8,572 nucleotides of DNA from positions 1-8,572 of the forward strand of contig DCBE01000054.1 in assembly GCA_002313325.1 (NCBI GenBank), written 5' to 3'. The stretch comes from Flavobacteriaceae bacterium UBA1115 (GTDB lineage: Bacteria; Bacteroidota; Bacteroidia; Flavobacteriales; Flavobacteriaceae). The stretch's first letter is position 1. Every line of letters begins with the position of its first letter. Of the stretch, positions 1 to 6,443 are shown piece after piece. The position numbers and the translations under genes are program-made. The notes below the pieces were generated by a model that saw only the letters and a list, made by a program, of their open reading frames with translations, was not told the DNA's origin and did no database searches.

Positions 1-1330
1 CAAAGGAGGAATGATTGTAGATGTATTTGGCATTGAAGCGTTCTTACCTGGTTCGCAAATTGATGTAAAGCCAATTCGCGATTACGATCAGTACGTGAAC
101 AAAAACATGGAGTTCAAGATTGTTAAGATCAACCATGAGTTCAAAAATGTTGTTGTATCCCACAAAGCACTGATTGAAGCTGACATCGAAGAGCAGAAAA
201 AAGAAATCATTGCACAACTTGAAAAAGGTCAAGTACTTGAAGGAACGGTAAAAAATATTACCTCTTATGGGGTGTTTATCGACCTTGGAGGTGTAGATGG
301 ATTGGTACACATTACCGATCTATCTTGGAATCGCATCAGCCACCCAAGCGAAATCCTGGAGGTAGAGCAAAAGCTCAATGTGGTTATCCTTGACTTTGAT
401 GATGATAAGTCACGTATCCAACTTGGTGTGAAGCAATTATCGCAACACCCGTGGGAAGCTATTGACGAAAAAATTAACGAGGGCGAAACCGTTAAGGGTA
501 AAGTTACCGTTATCGCTGATTATGGCGCATTTGTTGAAGTAGCTCCTGGTGTTGAAGGTCTTGTTCACGTTTCTGAAATGTCGTGGAGTACGCATTTGCG
601 TTCTGCACAAGACTTTGTTAAAGTTGGACAAGGGGTCGAGGCAGTTATCCTTAACCTTGATCGTGAAGAGCGTAAAATGTCTTTGGGCATCAAGCAACTT
701 TCACAAGATCCTTGGACTGATATTACCATCAAATATCCATTGGGATCTAAGCACACAGGTATTGTTCGTAACTATACCAACTTTGGTGTATTTGTTGAAC
801 TAGAAGAAGGCATTGACGGCTTAATCTACATCTCTGATTTGTCTTGGACCAAAAAAGTAAAACACCCATCCGAGGTGGTTATTGTTGGACAAGAACTTGA
901 TGTGATTGTTCTTGAGTTGGATGTTGAAGGTCGCAAGCTGAGTCTTGGACACAAACAAACAACTGACAATCCTTGGGAAAAATACGCCAAAACATACGGC
1001 GAAGGTTCTAGTCACGAACTTGCCATTACAGAAATCGTTGACAAGGGCGCTACAATAGTGCTTAACGACGATATTACTGCGTTTGTGCCAGGTCGTCACC
1101 TAGAAAAGCAAGACGGTACCAAGCTTGTAAAAGGCGAAACAACTGAGTTTAAGGTTATTGAATTTAACAAAGACTTCAAGCGCGTTGTTATGTCACACGC
1201 AGCCGTTTATAAAGGGTTGGAAGCGGATAATGTGAAAAAAGCCAAACGTAAAATGTCTGAAAATGCAGAAAAATCTACCCTTGGTGATATAGATGCACTC
1301 GCAGATCTTAAGCGTAAAATGAATGGCTAA
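1..1330 (+). CDS. rpsA: 30S ribosomal protein S1, 5'-truncated by window edge
   Basis: Ribosomal protein S1 binds mRNA on the 30S subunit through repeated S1 (OB-fold) RNA-binding domains. The frame is open from base 2 (codons for KGG precede the ATG at 11), so that ATG is internal and the true start lies outside the window. Numbering from that Met, residues 1-55 are the end of one S1 domain (GIEAFLPGSQI, then VVVSHKAL). Three full S1 domains follow at about 73-143, 158-231 and 245-316, each with the G-Y/F-G-V/A-F core, GLVH/GLIYIS and a closing LG-KQL. A more divergent last domain sits at 332-402 (GATIVLNDDITAFVPG). A short charged tail ends in KRKMNG. Compared with six-domain S1 proteins, roughly the first 120-150 residues are missing, only because of the window edge. 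The gene converges on leuB and shares a terminator with it. Identification is secure. Confidence 0.96.
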   Translation, partial: KGGMIVDVFGIEAFLPGSQIDVKPIRDYDQYVNKNMEFKIVKINHEFKNVVVSHKALIEADIEEQKKEIIAQLEKGQVLEGTVKNITSYGVFIDLGGVDGLVHITDLSWNRISHPSEILEVEQKLNVVILDFDDDKSRIQLGVKQLSQHPWEAIDEKINEGETVKGKVTVIADYGAFVEVAPGVEGLVHVSEMSWSTHLRSAQDFVKVGQGVEAVILNLDREERKMSLGIKQLSQDPWTDITIKYPLGSKHTGIVRNYTNFGVFVELEEGIDGLIYISDLSWTKKVKHPSEVVIVGQELDVIVLELDVEGRKLSLGHKQTTDNPWEKYAKTYGEGSSHELAITEIVDKGATIVLNDDITAFVPGRHLEKQDGTKLVKGETTEFKVIEFNKDFKRVVMSHAAVYKGLEADNVKKAKRKMSENAEKSTLGDIDALADLKRKMNG

Positions 1331-1356
1331 GAACAATATCATCCATGAATGAATAT

Positions 1357-1383
1357 AAAAGGGGCGTTTAACGCCCTTTTTTT
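1357..1383 (+). terminator. Rho-independent terminator of rpsA, probably bidirectional
   Basis: A GC-rich hairpin has arms GGGCGT (1362-1367) and ACGCCC (1371-1376) around a TTA loop. It is followed by seven T (1377-1383) and preceded by AAAA (1357-1360), which extends the stem with A-T and G-T pairs. It begins 26 nt after the rpsA stop. The T-tract overlaps the leuB stop codon (1382-1384) on the other strand. Read on the - strand, the same hairpin is followed by CTTTTAT, a shorter U-tract, so it probably also ends leu operon transcripts, less efficiently. Confidence 0.85.
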
Positions 1384-2440
1384 ATGCAATATTGTTGGCG
1401 ATAAAATCGCCTACGTCTGAAGTAGAGTAGTTGTTTTCAGGGAATACTTCAGAAGTACACACCCCTTTGGCAAGCGCCAAGTCCACAGCAGCACGAACGG
1501 CCGTAGCCTCTTTGTCCATGTTAAAATGGGTTAGCATCATGGCAGCGGATAAAATCATGGCAATGGGATTGGCAATGCCTTTTCCTGCGCCTTGTGGGAA
1601 AGAGCCGTGAATAGGTTCAAATAAGGCATGCTTTTCGCCAACAGAGGCGGAAGGCAACAATCCAATAGAACCACCAATAACGCTTCCTTCATCAGAAATA
1701 ATATCACCAAACAAGTTGCTCGTTAGCATCACGTCAAATTGGTTTGGCGCCAAAATCATTTGCATGGCAGCGTTGTCTACAAACAAATAGCGAAGTTCTA
1801 CGTCGCTGTAGGTCTCTTGATGCATGGCTGTTACCACACGTCGCCACAGGCGTGAACTCTCCAATACGTTTGCTTTGTCCACGAGTGTTAGCACATTGCG
1901 TCTTTTGAGCGCCGCAGCAAATGCTTTGTGTGCTATGCGTTCAATTTCAGCTTTGGTGTACTGACAGATGTCATAAGCGGTATTCTGGTCATCTGATAGT
2001 TTCTTTTCCCCAAAATAGATTCCACCTGTTAATTCGCGGTACATTTCGAAGTCGGTGCCTTTGACCCGCTCTTCTTTTAGAGGGGACTGATGTAACAAGG
2101 CATCGAAGGTTTTTACCGGTCTGATGTTGCAGAACAACCCCAGTGCCTTTCTAATGGCAAGTAAACCTTGCTCTGGGCGTACTTTGGCATTTGGGTCGTT
2201 GTCGTATCTGGGATCACCAATAGCCCCGAACAATACCGCATCGCTTTCCAAACTTGCTTTTAGTGTGGATTCGGGTAGGGGACTACCCGTTTTATCAATA
2301 GCAATGGCGCCCATGTCTGCATAGGTGTAGTCAAATTCGTGGTCGTAGGCTTTGGCTACGGCATCCAATACTTTGATAGCCTCTTTAATAATCTCAGGTC
2401 CAATGCCGTCACCTGGAAGTACTGCTATATTTTTTTTCAT
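1382..2440 (-). CDS. leuB: 3-isopropylmalate dehydrogenase
   Basis: LeuB oxidatively decarboxylates 3-isopropylmalate to 2-oxoisocaproate, the third leucine-specific step, in the cytoplasm. The 352-residue length is normal. Visible motifs are LPGDGIGPEI (8-17), the substrate arginine region RPEQGLLAIRKALGLFCNIRP (R97, R107), RELTGGIYFG (R135, Y142), VDKANVLESSR (K189), VDNAAM (D222) and SNLFGDIISDEGS (metal ligands D246, D250). The adenosine-binding loop EPIHGSFPQGAGKGIANP (275-292) has Q283-G284 where well-studied NAD-dependent enzymes have Asp-Ile. It is the last gene of the leu operon, 19 nt after leuD. The start ATG at 2440 gives the conserved MKKNIAVLPGDG terminus and is followed at once by a run of eight A. 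No Shine-Dalgarno sequence is visible. The stop lies in the shared terminator. Function is secure; cofactor preference is inferred. Confidence 0.97.
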   Translation of the reverse strand: MKKNIAVLPGDGIGPEIIKEAIKVLDAVAKAYDHEFDYTYADMGAIAIDKTGSPLPESTLKASLESDAVLFGAIGDPRYDNDPNAKVRPEQGLLAIRKALGLFCNIRPVKTFDALLHQSPLKEERVKGTDFEMYRELTGGIYFGEKKLSDDQNTAYDICQYTKAEIERIAHKAFAAALKRRNVLTLVDKANVLESSRLWRRVVTAMHQETYSDVELRYLFVDNAAMQMILAPNQFDVMLTSNLFGDIISDEGSVIGGSIGLLPSASVGEKHALFEPIHGSFPQGAGKGIANPIAMILSAAMMLTHFNMDKEATAVRAAVDLALAKGVCTSEVFPENNYSTSDVGDFIANNIA

Positions 2441-2459
2441 GCTGATTTGTTATACTTGA

Positions 2460-3050
2460 TTACGCACGTTTTTGTTCAAATGCCTCTATGGCTTCTTTTT
2501 GAATAATCAAATAATCGATATCATCATAGCCGTTTATCAAGCACATTTTCTTGTAGTTATTAATTTCAAAAGTTAACGCAATGCCGGCCGCATCAATTAG
2601 TAATTTTTGATTTTCGATATCAACGATGGCTATAACGGAAGGGTACTGGTCAATGGCCGCAAATATGCACTGTAAATTTTCGGGGGAAACTTGAATGGGA
2701 AGTATACCGTTGTTGAGTGCATTTCCCTTAAAGATATCAGCAAAAAAACTCGAAATAACCACCCTAAAACCATAATCGCCAAGCGCCCAAGCAGCGTGCT
2801 CTCGACTTGATCCACAGCCAAAGTTATTTCCAGCCACCAGTATTGCACCTTTGTATTGGCTTTGGTTTAGGGCAAAGTCTTTTTTGATTTGTCCGTCGGA
2901 GGTAAAGCGCCAATCGCGAAATAGGTTTTCACCAAACCCCTTTCGGTCTGTCGCTTTTAAGAAGCGAGCTGGAATGATTTGATCGGTATCCACATTTTCC
3001 ACCCTTAGGGGAACCATGCTGCTTTTTAGAAGTGTAAATTTTTCCATCAT
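2460..3050 (-). CDS. leuD: 3-isopropylmalate dehydratase small subunit
   Basis: LeuD is the small (swivelling-domain) subunit of isopropylmalate isomerase. With LeuC it converts 2-isopropylmalate to 3-isopropylmalate by dehydration and rehydration. The 196 residues match the family's usual length of about 200. Diagnostic motifs are NVDTDQIIPARFLK (19-32), GNNFGCGSSREHAAWAL (74-90) and SFFADIFKGNALNNGILPI (101-119). The ATG at 3050 overlaps the leuC TGA as ATGA, typical of translational coupling between subunits made in fixed ratio. A second ATG follows directly (3047-3045) and would also be coupled through TGATG, so the start is uncertain by one codon. The gene is the third in the leuA-leuC-leuD-leuB operon. 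No anomaly is seen. Confidence 0.97.
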   Translation of the reverse strand: MMEKFTLLKSSMVPLRVENVDTDQIIPARFLKATDRKGFGENLFRDWRFTSDGQIKKDFALNQSQYKGAILVAGNNFGCGSSREHAAWALGDYGFRVVISSFFADIFKGNALNNGILPIQVSPENLQCIFAAIDQYPSVIAIVDIENQKLLIDAAGIALTFEINNYKKMCLINGYDDIDYLIIQKEAIEAFEQKRA

Positions 3051-4423
3051 GCTTGACTTACATCTACAATTTTTCCAGCCACTGCTGCCGCTGCTGCGGT
3101 AACAGGACTTGCCAATAGTGTTCGTGCGCCCTGCCCTTGACGGCCTTCAAAGTTTCTATTTGACGTAGAAACGCAATAGGCACCGGAAGGAATTTTGTCG
3201 TCATTCATGGCCAAACAAGCAGAACAACCTGGCTGACGTAGCTTAAATCCAGCCGACTCAAATATTTCGTCAAGTCCTTCTGCGACTATTTGTTTTGCCA
3301 CTTGCTGCGAACCCGGTACTATCAGTGCAGCTACATCGGGCGATTTTTGTTTTCCCTTGATGTGTGCAGCTGCAGCCCTAAAGTCTTCGATTCTCGAATT
3401 GGTGCAGCTGCCAATAAAGACATGACTGATGGGCATGTCGAGTAAATAGGTATCTGCTTCAAGTCCCATATATTCCAATGATTTTACAAAACTGGCATCG
3501 TCAGAGGATGGAATTTTGTCAGCTATTTTGATGCCCATACCCGGATTTGTGCCATAGGTAATCATGGGGCGTATGTCTGCTGCATCAAAGTGGTGTTCTG
3601 CATCAAAGGCTGCACCATCGTCTGTTGATAAGCTTTTCCAATGCGCTATTTTAGCTTCAAGTGCTTCGCCTTTGGGGGCAAATTCACGTCCGCTTACATA
3701 GTCAAATGTGGTTTGGTCGGGTGCAATCATGCCACCACGTGCGCCCATTTCAATACTCATGTTGCAAACCGTCATTCGGCCTTCCATGCTCATTTCTTCA
3801 AAAACATTACCTGCAAACTCTACAAAGTAGCCCGTGCCTGCGTCGGTTCCCAATTTGGCGATTACATAGAGAACAACGTCTTTGGGTTCAACAGCTGGAT
3901 GCAGTTTGCCCGCAATAACAATACGCATGCTTTTGGGTTTGTCAACCAATACGCATTGACTGGCAAATACTTGTGCTACCTGACTGGTTCCTATGCCAAA
4001 AGCAATGGTACCAAATGCACCATGTGTAGAGGTGTGACTGTCGCCACAAACCAAGGTCATGCCCGGTTGGGTAACCCCAAGTTCTGGACCAATAACGTGC
4101 ACAATTCCTTGAAAGGAATGCCCCAATCCAAAGAGGTTAACGCCATGCGCCTCGCAGTTTTTGGTAAGCTGACTTACTTGCTTGCGCGACAGGGCATCTT
4201 GGATGGGTAAATGTTGGTTTTCTGTGGGTACATTGTGATCGGCCGTGGCGACTACTTGGTTCGGTCTAAAGAGCGGAATATTTTTTTCTTCCAACACTTT
4301 AAAAGCCTGCGGGCTGGTTACCTCATGTATGAGGTGTTTGTCAATGTAGAGAATGTCTGGACCATTTTTTATTGATGATACCACGTGACTATCCCAAACT
4401 TTTTCAAAAAGTGTTTTTTTCAT
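3047..4423 (-). CDS. leuC: 3-isopropylmalate dehydratase large subunit
   Basis: LeuC is the aconitase-family catalytic subunit of isopropylmalate isomerase and carries a [4Fe-4S] cluster. The 458 residues are close to the usual 466 or so. Visible motifs are DHNVPT (62-67), VCGDSHTSTHGAFG (125-138), AFGIGTSQV (141-149), TYGTNPGMG (289-297), and the three cluster cysteines: C340 in FIGSCTNSR, and C400 and C403 in PGCSACLAMN. STSNRNFEGRQG (419-430) near the C terminus is also diagnostic. It partners with LeuD, whose start overlaps this stop by 4 nt. The ATG at 4423 lies only 4 nt after the leuA stop. The start codon is followed by seven A (AAA AAA ACA). All catalytic features are intact, so this is a true LeuC rather than a generic aconitase homologue. 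Confidence 0.97.
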   Translation of the reverse strand: MKKTLFEKVWDSHVVSSIKNGPDILYIDKHLIHEVTSPQAFKVLEEKNIPLFRPNQVVATADHNVPTENQHLPIQDALSRKQVSQLTKNCEAHGVNLFGLGHSFQGIVHVIGPELGVTQPGMTLVCGDSHTSTHGAFGTIAFGIGTSQVAQVFASQCVLVDKPKSMRIVIAGKLHPAVEPKDVVLYVIAKLGTDAGTGYFVEFAGNVFEEMSMEGRMTVCNMSIEMGARGGMIAPDQTTFDYVSGREFAPKGEALEAKIAHWKSLSTDDGAAFDAEHHFDAADIRPMITYGTNPGMGIKIADKIPSSDDASFVKSLEYMGLEADTYLLDMPISHVFIGSCTNSRIEDFRAAAAHIKGKQKSPDVAALIVPGSQQVAKQIVAEGLDEIFESAGFKLRQPGCSACLAMNDDKIPSGAYCVSTSNRNFEGRQGQGARTLLASPVTAAAAAVAGKIVDVSQA

Positions 4424-4427
4424 ATTG

Positions 4428-5588
4428 TCATAAGCTTATTCCAGCAGATTTTACAATTTCAGGAATGTCGTTGTCGTCTATTTCTTTTTTCAGATCTGCA
4501 AAAGTCAAAAATGTAGCATATGCTAAGTCCAACTCATCTTTGGTGAGTTCTATGCCAATATTTTTGGCACGGTAGGCGAGGGCAGCGCGACCACTTCTTG
4601 CGGTCAGTACAATAGAAGAAGTATCAACGCCCACATCGTGCGGGTTGATGATTTCATAAGTTTCTCTGTTTTTGATGACCCCGTCTTGGTGGATTCCAGA
4701 ACTGTGTGCAAATGCATTGGCACCTACAATGGCTTTGTTGGGCTGCACAATCATGCCCATGGCTTCGGATACCATTTGACTGGTTTCAGAAAGCATTTGG
4801 GTGTTAATCTTAGTGTCTAGCCCTAAGTTGGGGTGTTGACGCATGATCATTACCACCTCTTCCAAAGATGTGTTGCCCGCGCGTTCACCAATACCGTTGA
4901 TGGTACACTCAATTTGGCGCGCACCGTTAATTACTCCAGCGATGGAGTTTGCAGTGGCAAGTCCAAGGTCGTTGTGGCAGTGACACGAAAGCGTTGCTTT
5001 GTGGATGGAAGGTACGTGCTCCATCAAATAGTTTATTTTAGCTCCGTATTCTTCGGGCAAGCAATAGCCCGTCGTATCGGGAATGTTTAGTACGGTAGCA
5101 CCGGCCTTGATCATGGCCTCACAAACTTGTGCTAAGTATGCATTGTCTGTTCTCCCTGCATCTTCTGCATAGAACTCAATATCTTCTACGTATTTATTTG
5201 CGTGCTTAACGGCAGCCACACCACGCTCGATAATCTTTTCACGTGTTGAGCGAAATTTGTGTTGGATGTGGGAGTCGGAGGTACCAATACCTGTGTGAAT
5301 GCGCGCGCGACTAGCAGGTTTTAGGGCTTCTGCTGCCACGTCAATATCTTTTTGAACCGCTCTAGTTAGTCCGCAGACAATGGCGTTGCGCACTGTTTTG
5401 GCCACGTCGCTAACGGCCTCGAAATCTCCTGGGGAGGAAATGGGAAAGCCTGCCTCTATGATGTCAACACCAAGTTCATCAAGGCGTTTGGCCAGGATGA
5501 GCTTTTCAGCTTTGTTAAGCTTACAGCCCGGAACCTGCTCTCCGTCTCGTAAGGTAGTGTCAAAAATTTGAACGTACTCTTGTTTCAT
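4428..5588 (-). CDS. leuA: 2-isopropylmalate synthase, short form without C-terminal regulatory domain
   Basis: LeuA condenses 2-oxoisovalerate with acetyl-CoA to 2-isopropylmalate, the committed step of leucine synthesis. Motifs are IFDTTLRDGEQVPG (8-21), EAGFPISSPGDF (45-56), CHCHNDLGLATANS (202-215, metal-binding H203 and H205), NGIGERAGNTSLEEVV (231-246) and HSSGIHQDGVIKN (295-307). I use the ATG at 5588 (386 aa, MKQEYVQIFDTTLRDGEQ). The upstream in-frame TTG at 5609 is part of the promoter -7 box and adds seven residues the family lacks. Full-length LeuA is about 510-570 aa. This protein stops after the catalytic barrel and the start of the linker, so the leucine-binding domain is absent. 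leuC starts 4 nt downstream, leaving no remnant. From memory, flavobacterial LeuA proteins are similarly short, so this looks like a lineage trait. It heads the leu operon. Confidence 0.94.
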   Translation of the reverse strand: MKQEYVQIFDTTLRDGEQVPGCKLNKAEKLILAKRLDELGVDIIEAGFPISSPGDFEAVSDVAKTVRNAIVCGLTRAVQKDIDVAAEALKPASRARIHTGIGTSDSHIQHKFRSTREKIIERGVAAVKHANKYVEDIEFYAEDAGRTDNAYLAQVCEAMIKAGATVLNIPDTTGYCLPEEYGAKINYLMEHVPSIHKATLSCHCHNDLGLATANSIAGVINGARQIECTINGIGERAGNTSLEEVVMIMRQHPNLGLDTKINTQMLSETSQMVSEAMGMIVQPNKAIVGANAFAHSSGIHQDGVIKNRETYEIINPHDVGVDTSSIVLTARSGRAALAYRAKNIGIELTKDELDLAYATFLTFADLKKEIDDNDIPEIVKSAGISL

Positions 5589-5606
5589 ACAAAAAGGCGT
5601 TAAAGA

Positions 5607-5636
5607 CAAAAGTAACTAATTTTATATTTTCACACA
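5607..5636 (-). promoter_or_regulatory. leuA operon promoter (Bacteroidota -33/-7 type)
   Basis: On the - strand, TACTTTTG (5614 to 5607) is an exact match to the Bacteroidota -7 consensus TAnnTTTG. Upstream at the expected distance is TGTG (5636 to 5633), a weak match to the -33 TTTG/TTG element. The -7 box ends 18 nt before the leuA ATG, so the predicted transcript would have a short leader of roughly 10-13 nt. That leaves no room for a leucine leader peptide or attenuator. This box also excludes the TTG at 5609-5607 as a start codon. Confidence 0.6.
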
Positions 5637-5656
5637 TTAAAAATGAGTTTTAATGT
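5634..5656. repeat. Perfect 9-bp inverted repeat upstream of leuA (candidate operator)
   Basis: The arms ACATTAAAA (5634-5642) and TTTTAATGT (5648-5656) are perfect reverse complements separated by 5 nt (ATGAG). The element overlaps the -33 position of the leuA promoter, where a dimeric repressor or activator would act. It is AT-rich and not followed by a T-tract on either strand, so it does not look like a terminator. The regulator is unknown. Chance occurrence in AT-rich DNA cannot be excluded. Confidence 0.45.
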
Positions 5657-5717
5657 TTGGGTTGATTTGATGGTACCAATTCCTGATTTGGGTTTTGTTT
5701 TCATGTTGTTGCTGCGA

Positions 5718-5749
5718 TTTGTTATCGTTTTTAACTACATTATAACAAA
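5718..5749. repeat. AT-rich 8-bp inverted repeat after the pseudouridine synthase gene
   Basis: TTTGTTAT (5718-5725) and ATAACAAA (5742-5749) are perfect reverse complements separated by 16 nt, starting 14 nt beyond the pseudouridine synthase stop on the - strand. A stem this AT-rich with a long loop and no following U-tract is a poor terminator. It may be a weak 3'-end structure or chance. No other terminator is visible between this gene and leuA. Confidence 0.2.
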
Positions 5750-5762
5750 AATTCAGTAGCTG

Positions 5763-6443
5763 CTATGCGAGTTTTAATGCAGCTTCCCAAAGAGGATCTT
5801 TCGGGGGTGGCGCTGTAAAGCCTATGGGTTCTTTTTGAGTAGGGTGGGTGAGCGTGAGTTCACGGGCGTGCAAGTGTATGCTGCCGTCTTTATTGGGGCG
5901 CTTGGCACCATATTTTAAATCTCCCTTTATGCAAAGTCCTTCCGCGCTTAATTGCGCCCTTATCTGGTGGTGCCTGCCAGTTAGCAGTTCAATTTCCAAC
6001 AGCGTATACCGGTCTAAGGCAAATTTCTTTGTGTAAATCAATTCGCCAAACTTACTGTTGGGTACTTCTTTTTTGTGCGCATAGGATTTGTTTTGCGCTT
6101 GCTTTCTGAAAAGGTAGTGCGACAACCGTATTGGACCATCAGCAGCTTCTCCGCTTACGACTGCCCAATATGTTTTGGAAGTGGTCTTGTCGACAAACTG
6201 CTTGTTGAGTCTGCTTAGCGCTTTGGTGGTTTTGGCCAAAACCATAACCCCACTGGTGGGTCGGTCTATCCTGTGTACCAATCCTAAATACACATTCCCC
6301 GGTTTTTTGCCCCTCAGCTTAATGGTGTTTTTCATCACATCCAGTACCGAAAGGTCTTTTGTGTTGTCGCCTTGTGCCAACATGCCCGCTGGTTTGTTTA
6401 TGACCAGTAGGTGGTTGTCTTCAAAAAGAATTTGCGGTTGCAA
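5763..6443 (-). CDS. RluA-family RNA pseudouridine synthase
   Basis: The enzyme isomerises specific uridines in rRNA or tRNA to pseudouridine; the target site cannot be read from sequence. The 226 residues form the catalytic domain alone, with no N-terminal S4 RNA-binding domain, as in short RluA-type proteins. Motifs are ILFEDNHLLVINKPAGM (5-21), HRIDRPTSGVMVLAKT (57-72, catalytic Asp60), LLTGRHHQIRAQL (153-165), KGDLKYGA (173-180) and IHLHARELTLTHP (189-201). No ATG serves as start. The only start that keeps the conserved first strand is TTG at 6443-6441, immediately after the panB TAA in the same frame. The first in-frame ATG (6383-6381) is codon 21 and would remove the ILFEDNHLLVINKPAG segment. 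It is probably co-transcribed and translationally coupled with panB. The family call is firm; the N terminus is less certain. Confidence 0.9.
   Translation of the reverse strand: MQPQILFEDNHLLVINKPAGMLAQGDNTKDLSVLDVMKNTIKLRGKKPGNVYLGLVHRIDRPTSGVMVLAKTTKALSRLNKQFVDKTTSKTYWAVVSGEAADGPIRLSHYLFRKQAQNKSYAHKKEVPNSKFGELIYTKKFALDRYTLLEIELLTGRHHQIRAQLSAEGLCIKGDLKYGAKRPNKDGSIHLHARELTLTHPTQKEPIGFTAPPPKDPLWEAALKLA

Noticed and set aside
3641..4210. A 189-codon open frame on the + strand, antisense to leuC
   Set aside because: It lies wholly inside a well-conserved leuC, has an odd composition rich in Cys, His, Asn and Phe, shows no recognisable motif and has no promoter. It is a shadow of leuC codon use.
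5589..5762. Leucine leader peptide or attenuator, or a T-box type riboswitch, upstream of leuA
   Set aside because: The promoter -7 box lies only 18 nt before the ATG, so there is no transcribed leader of useful length. No Leu-rich short frame or terminator hairpin is present.
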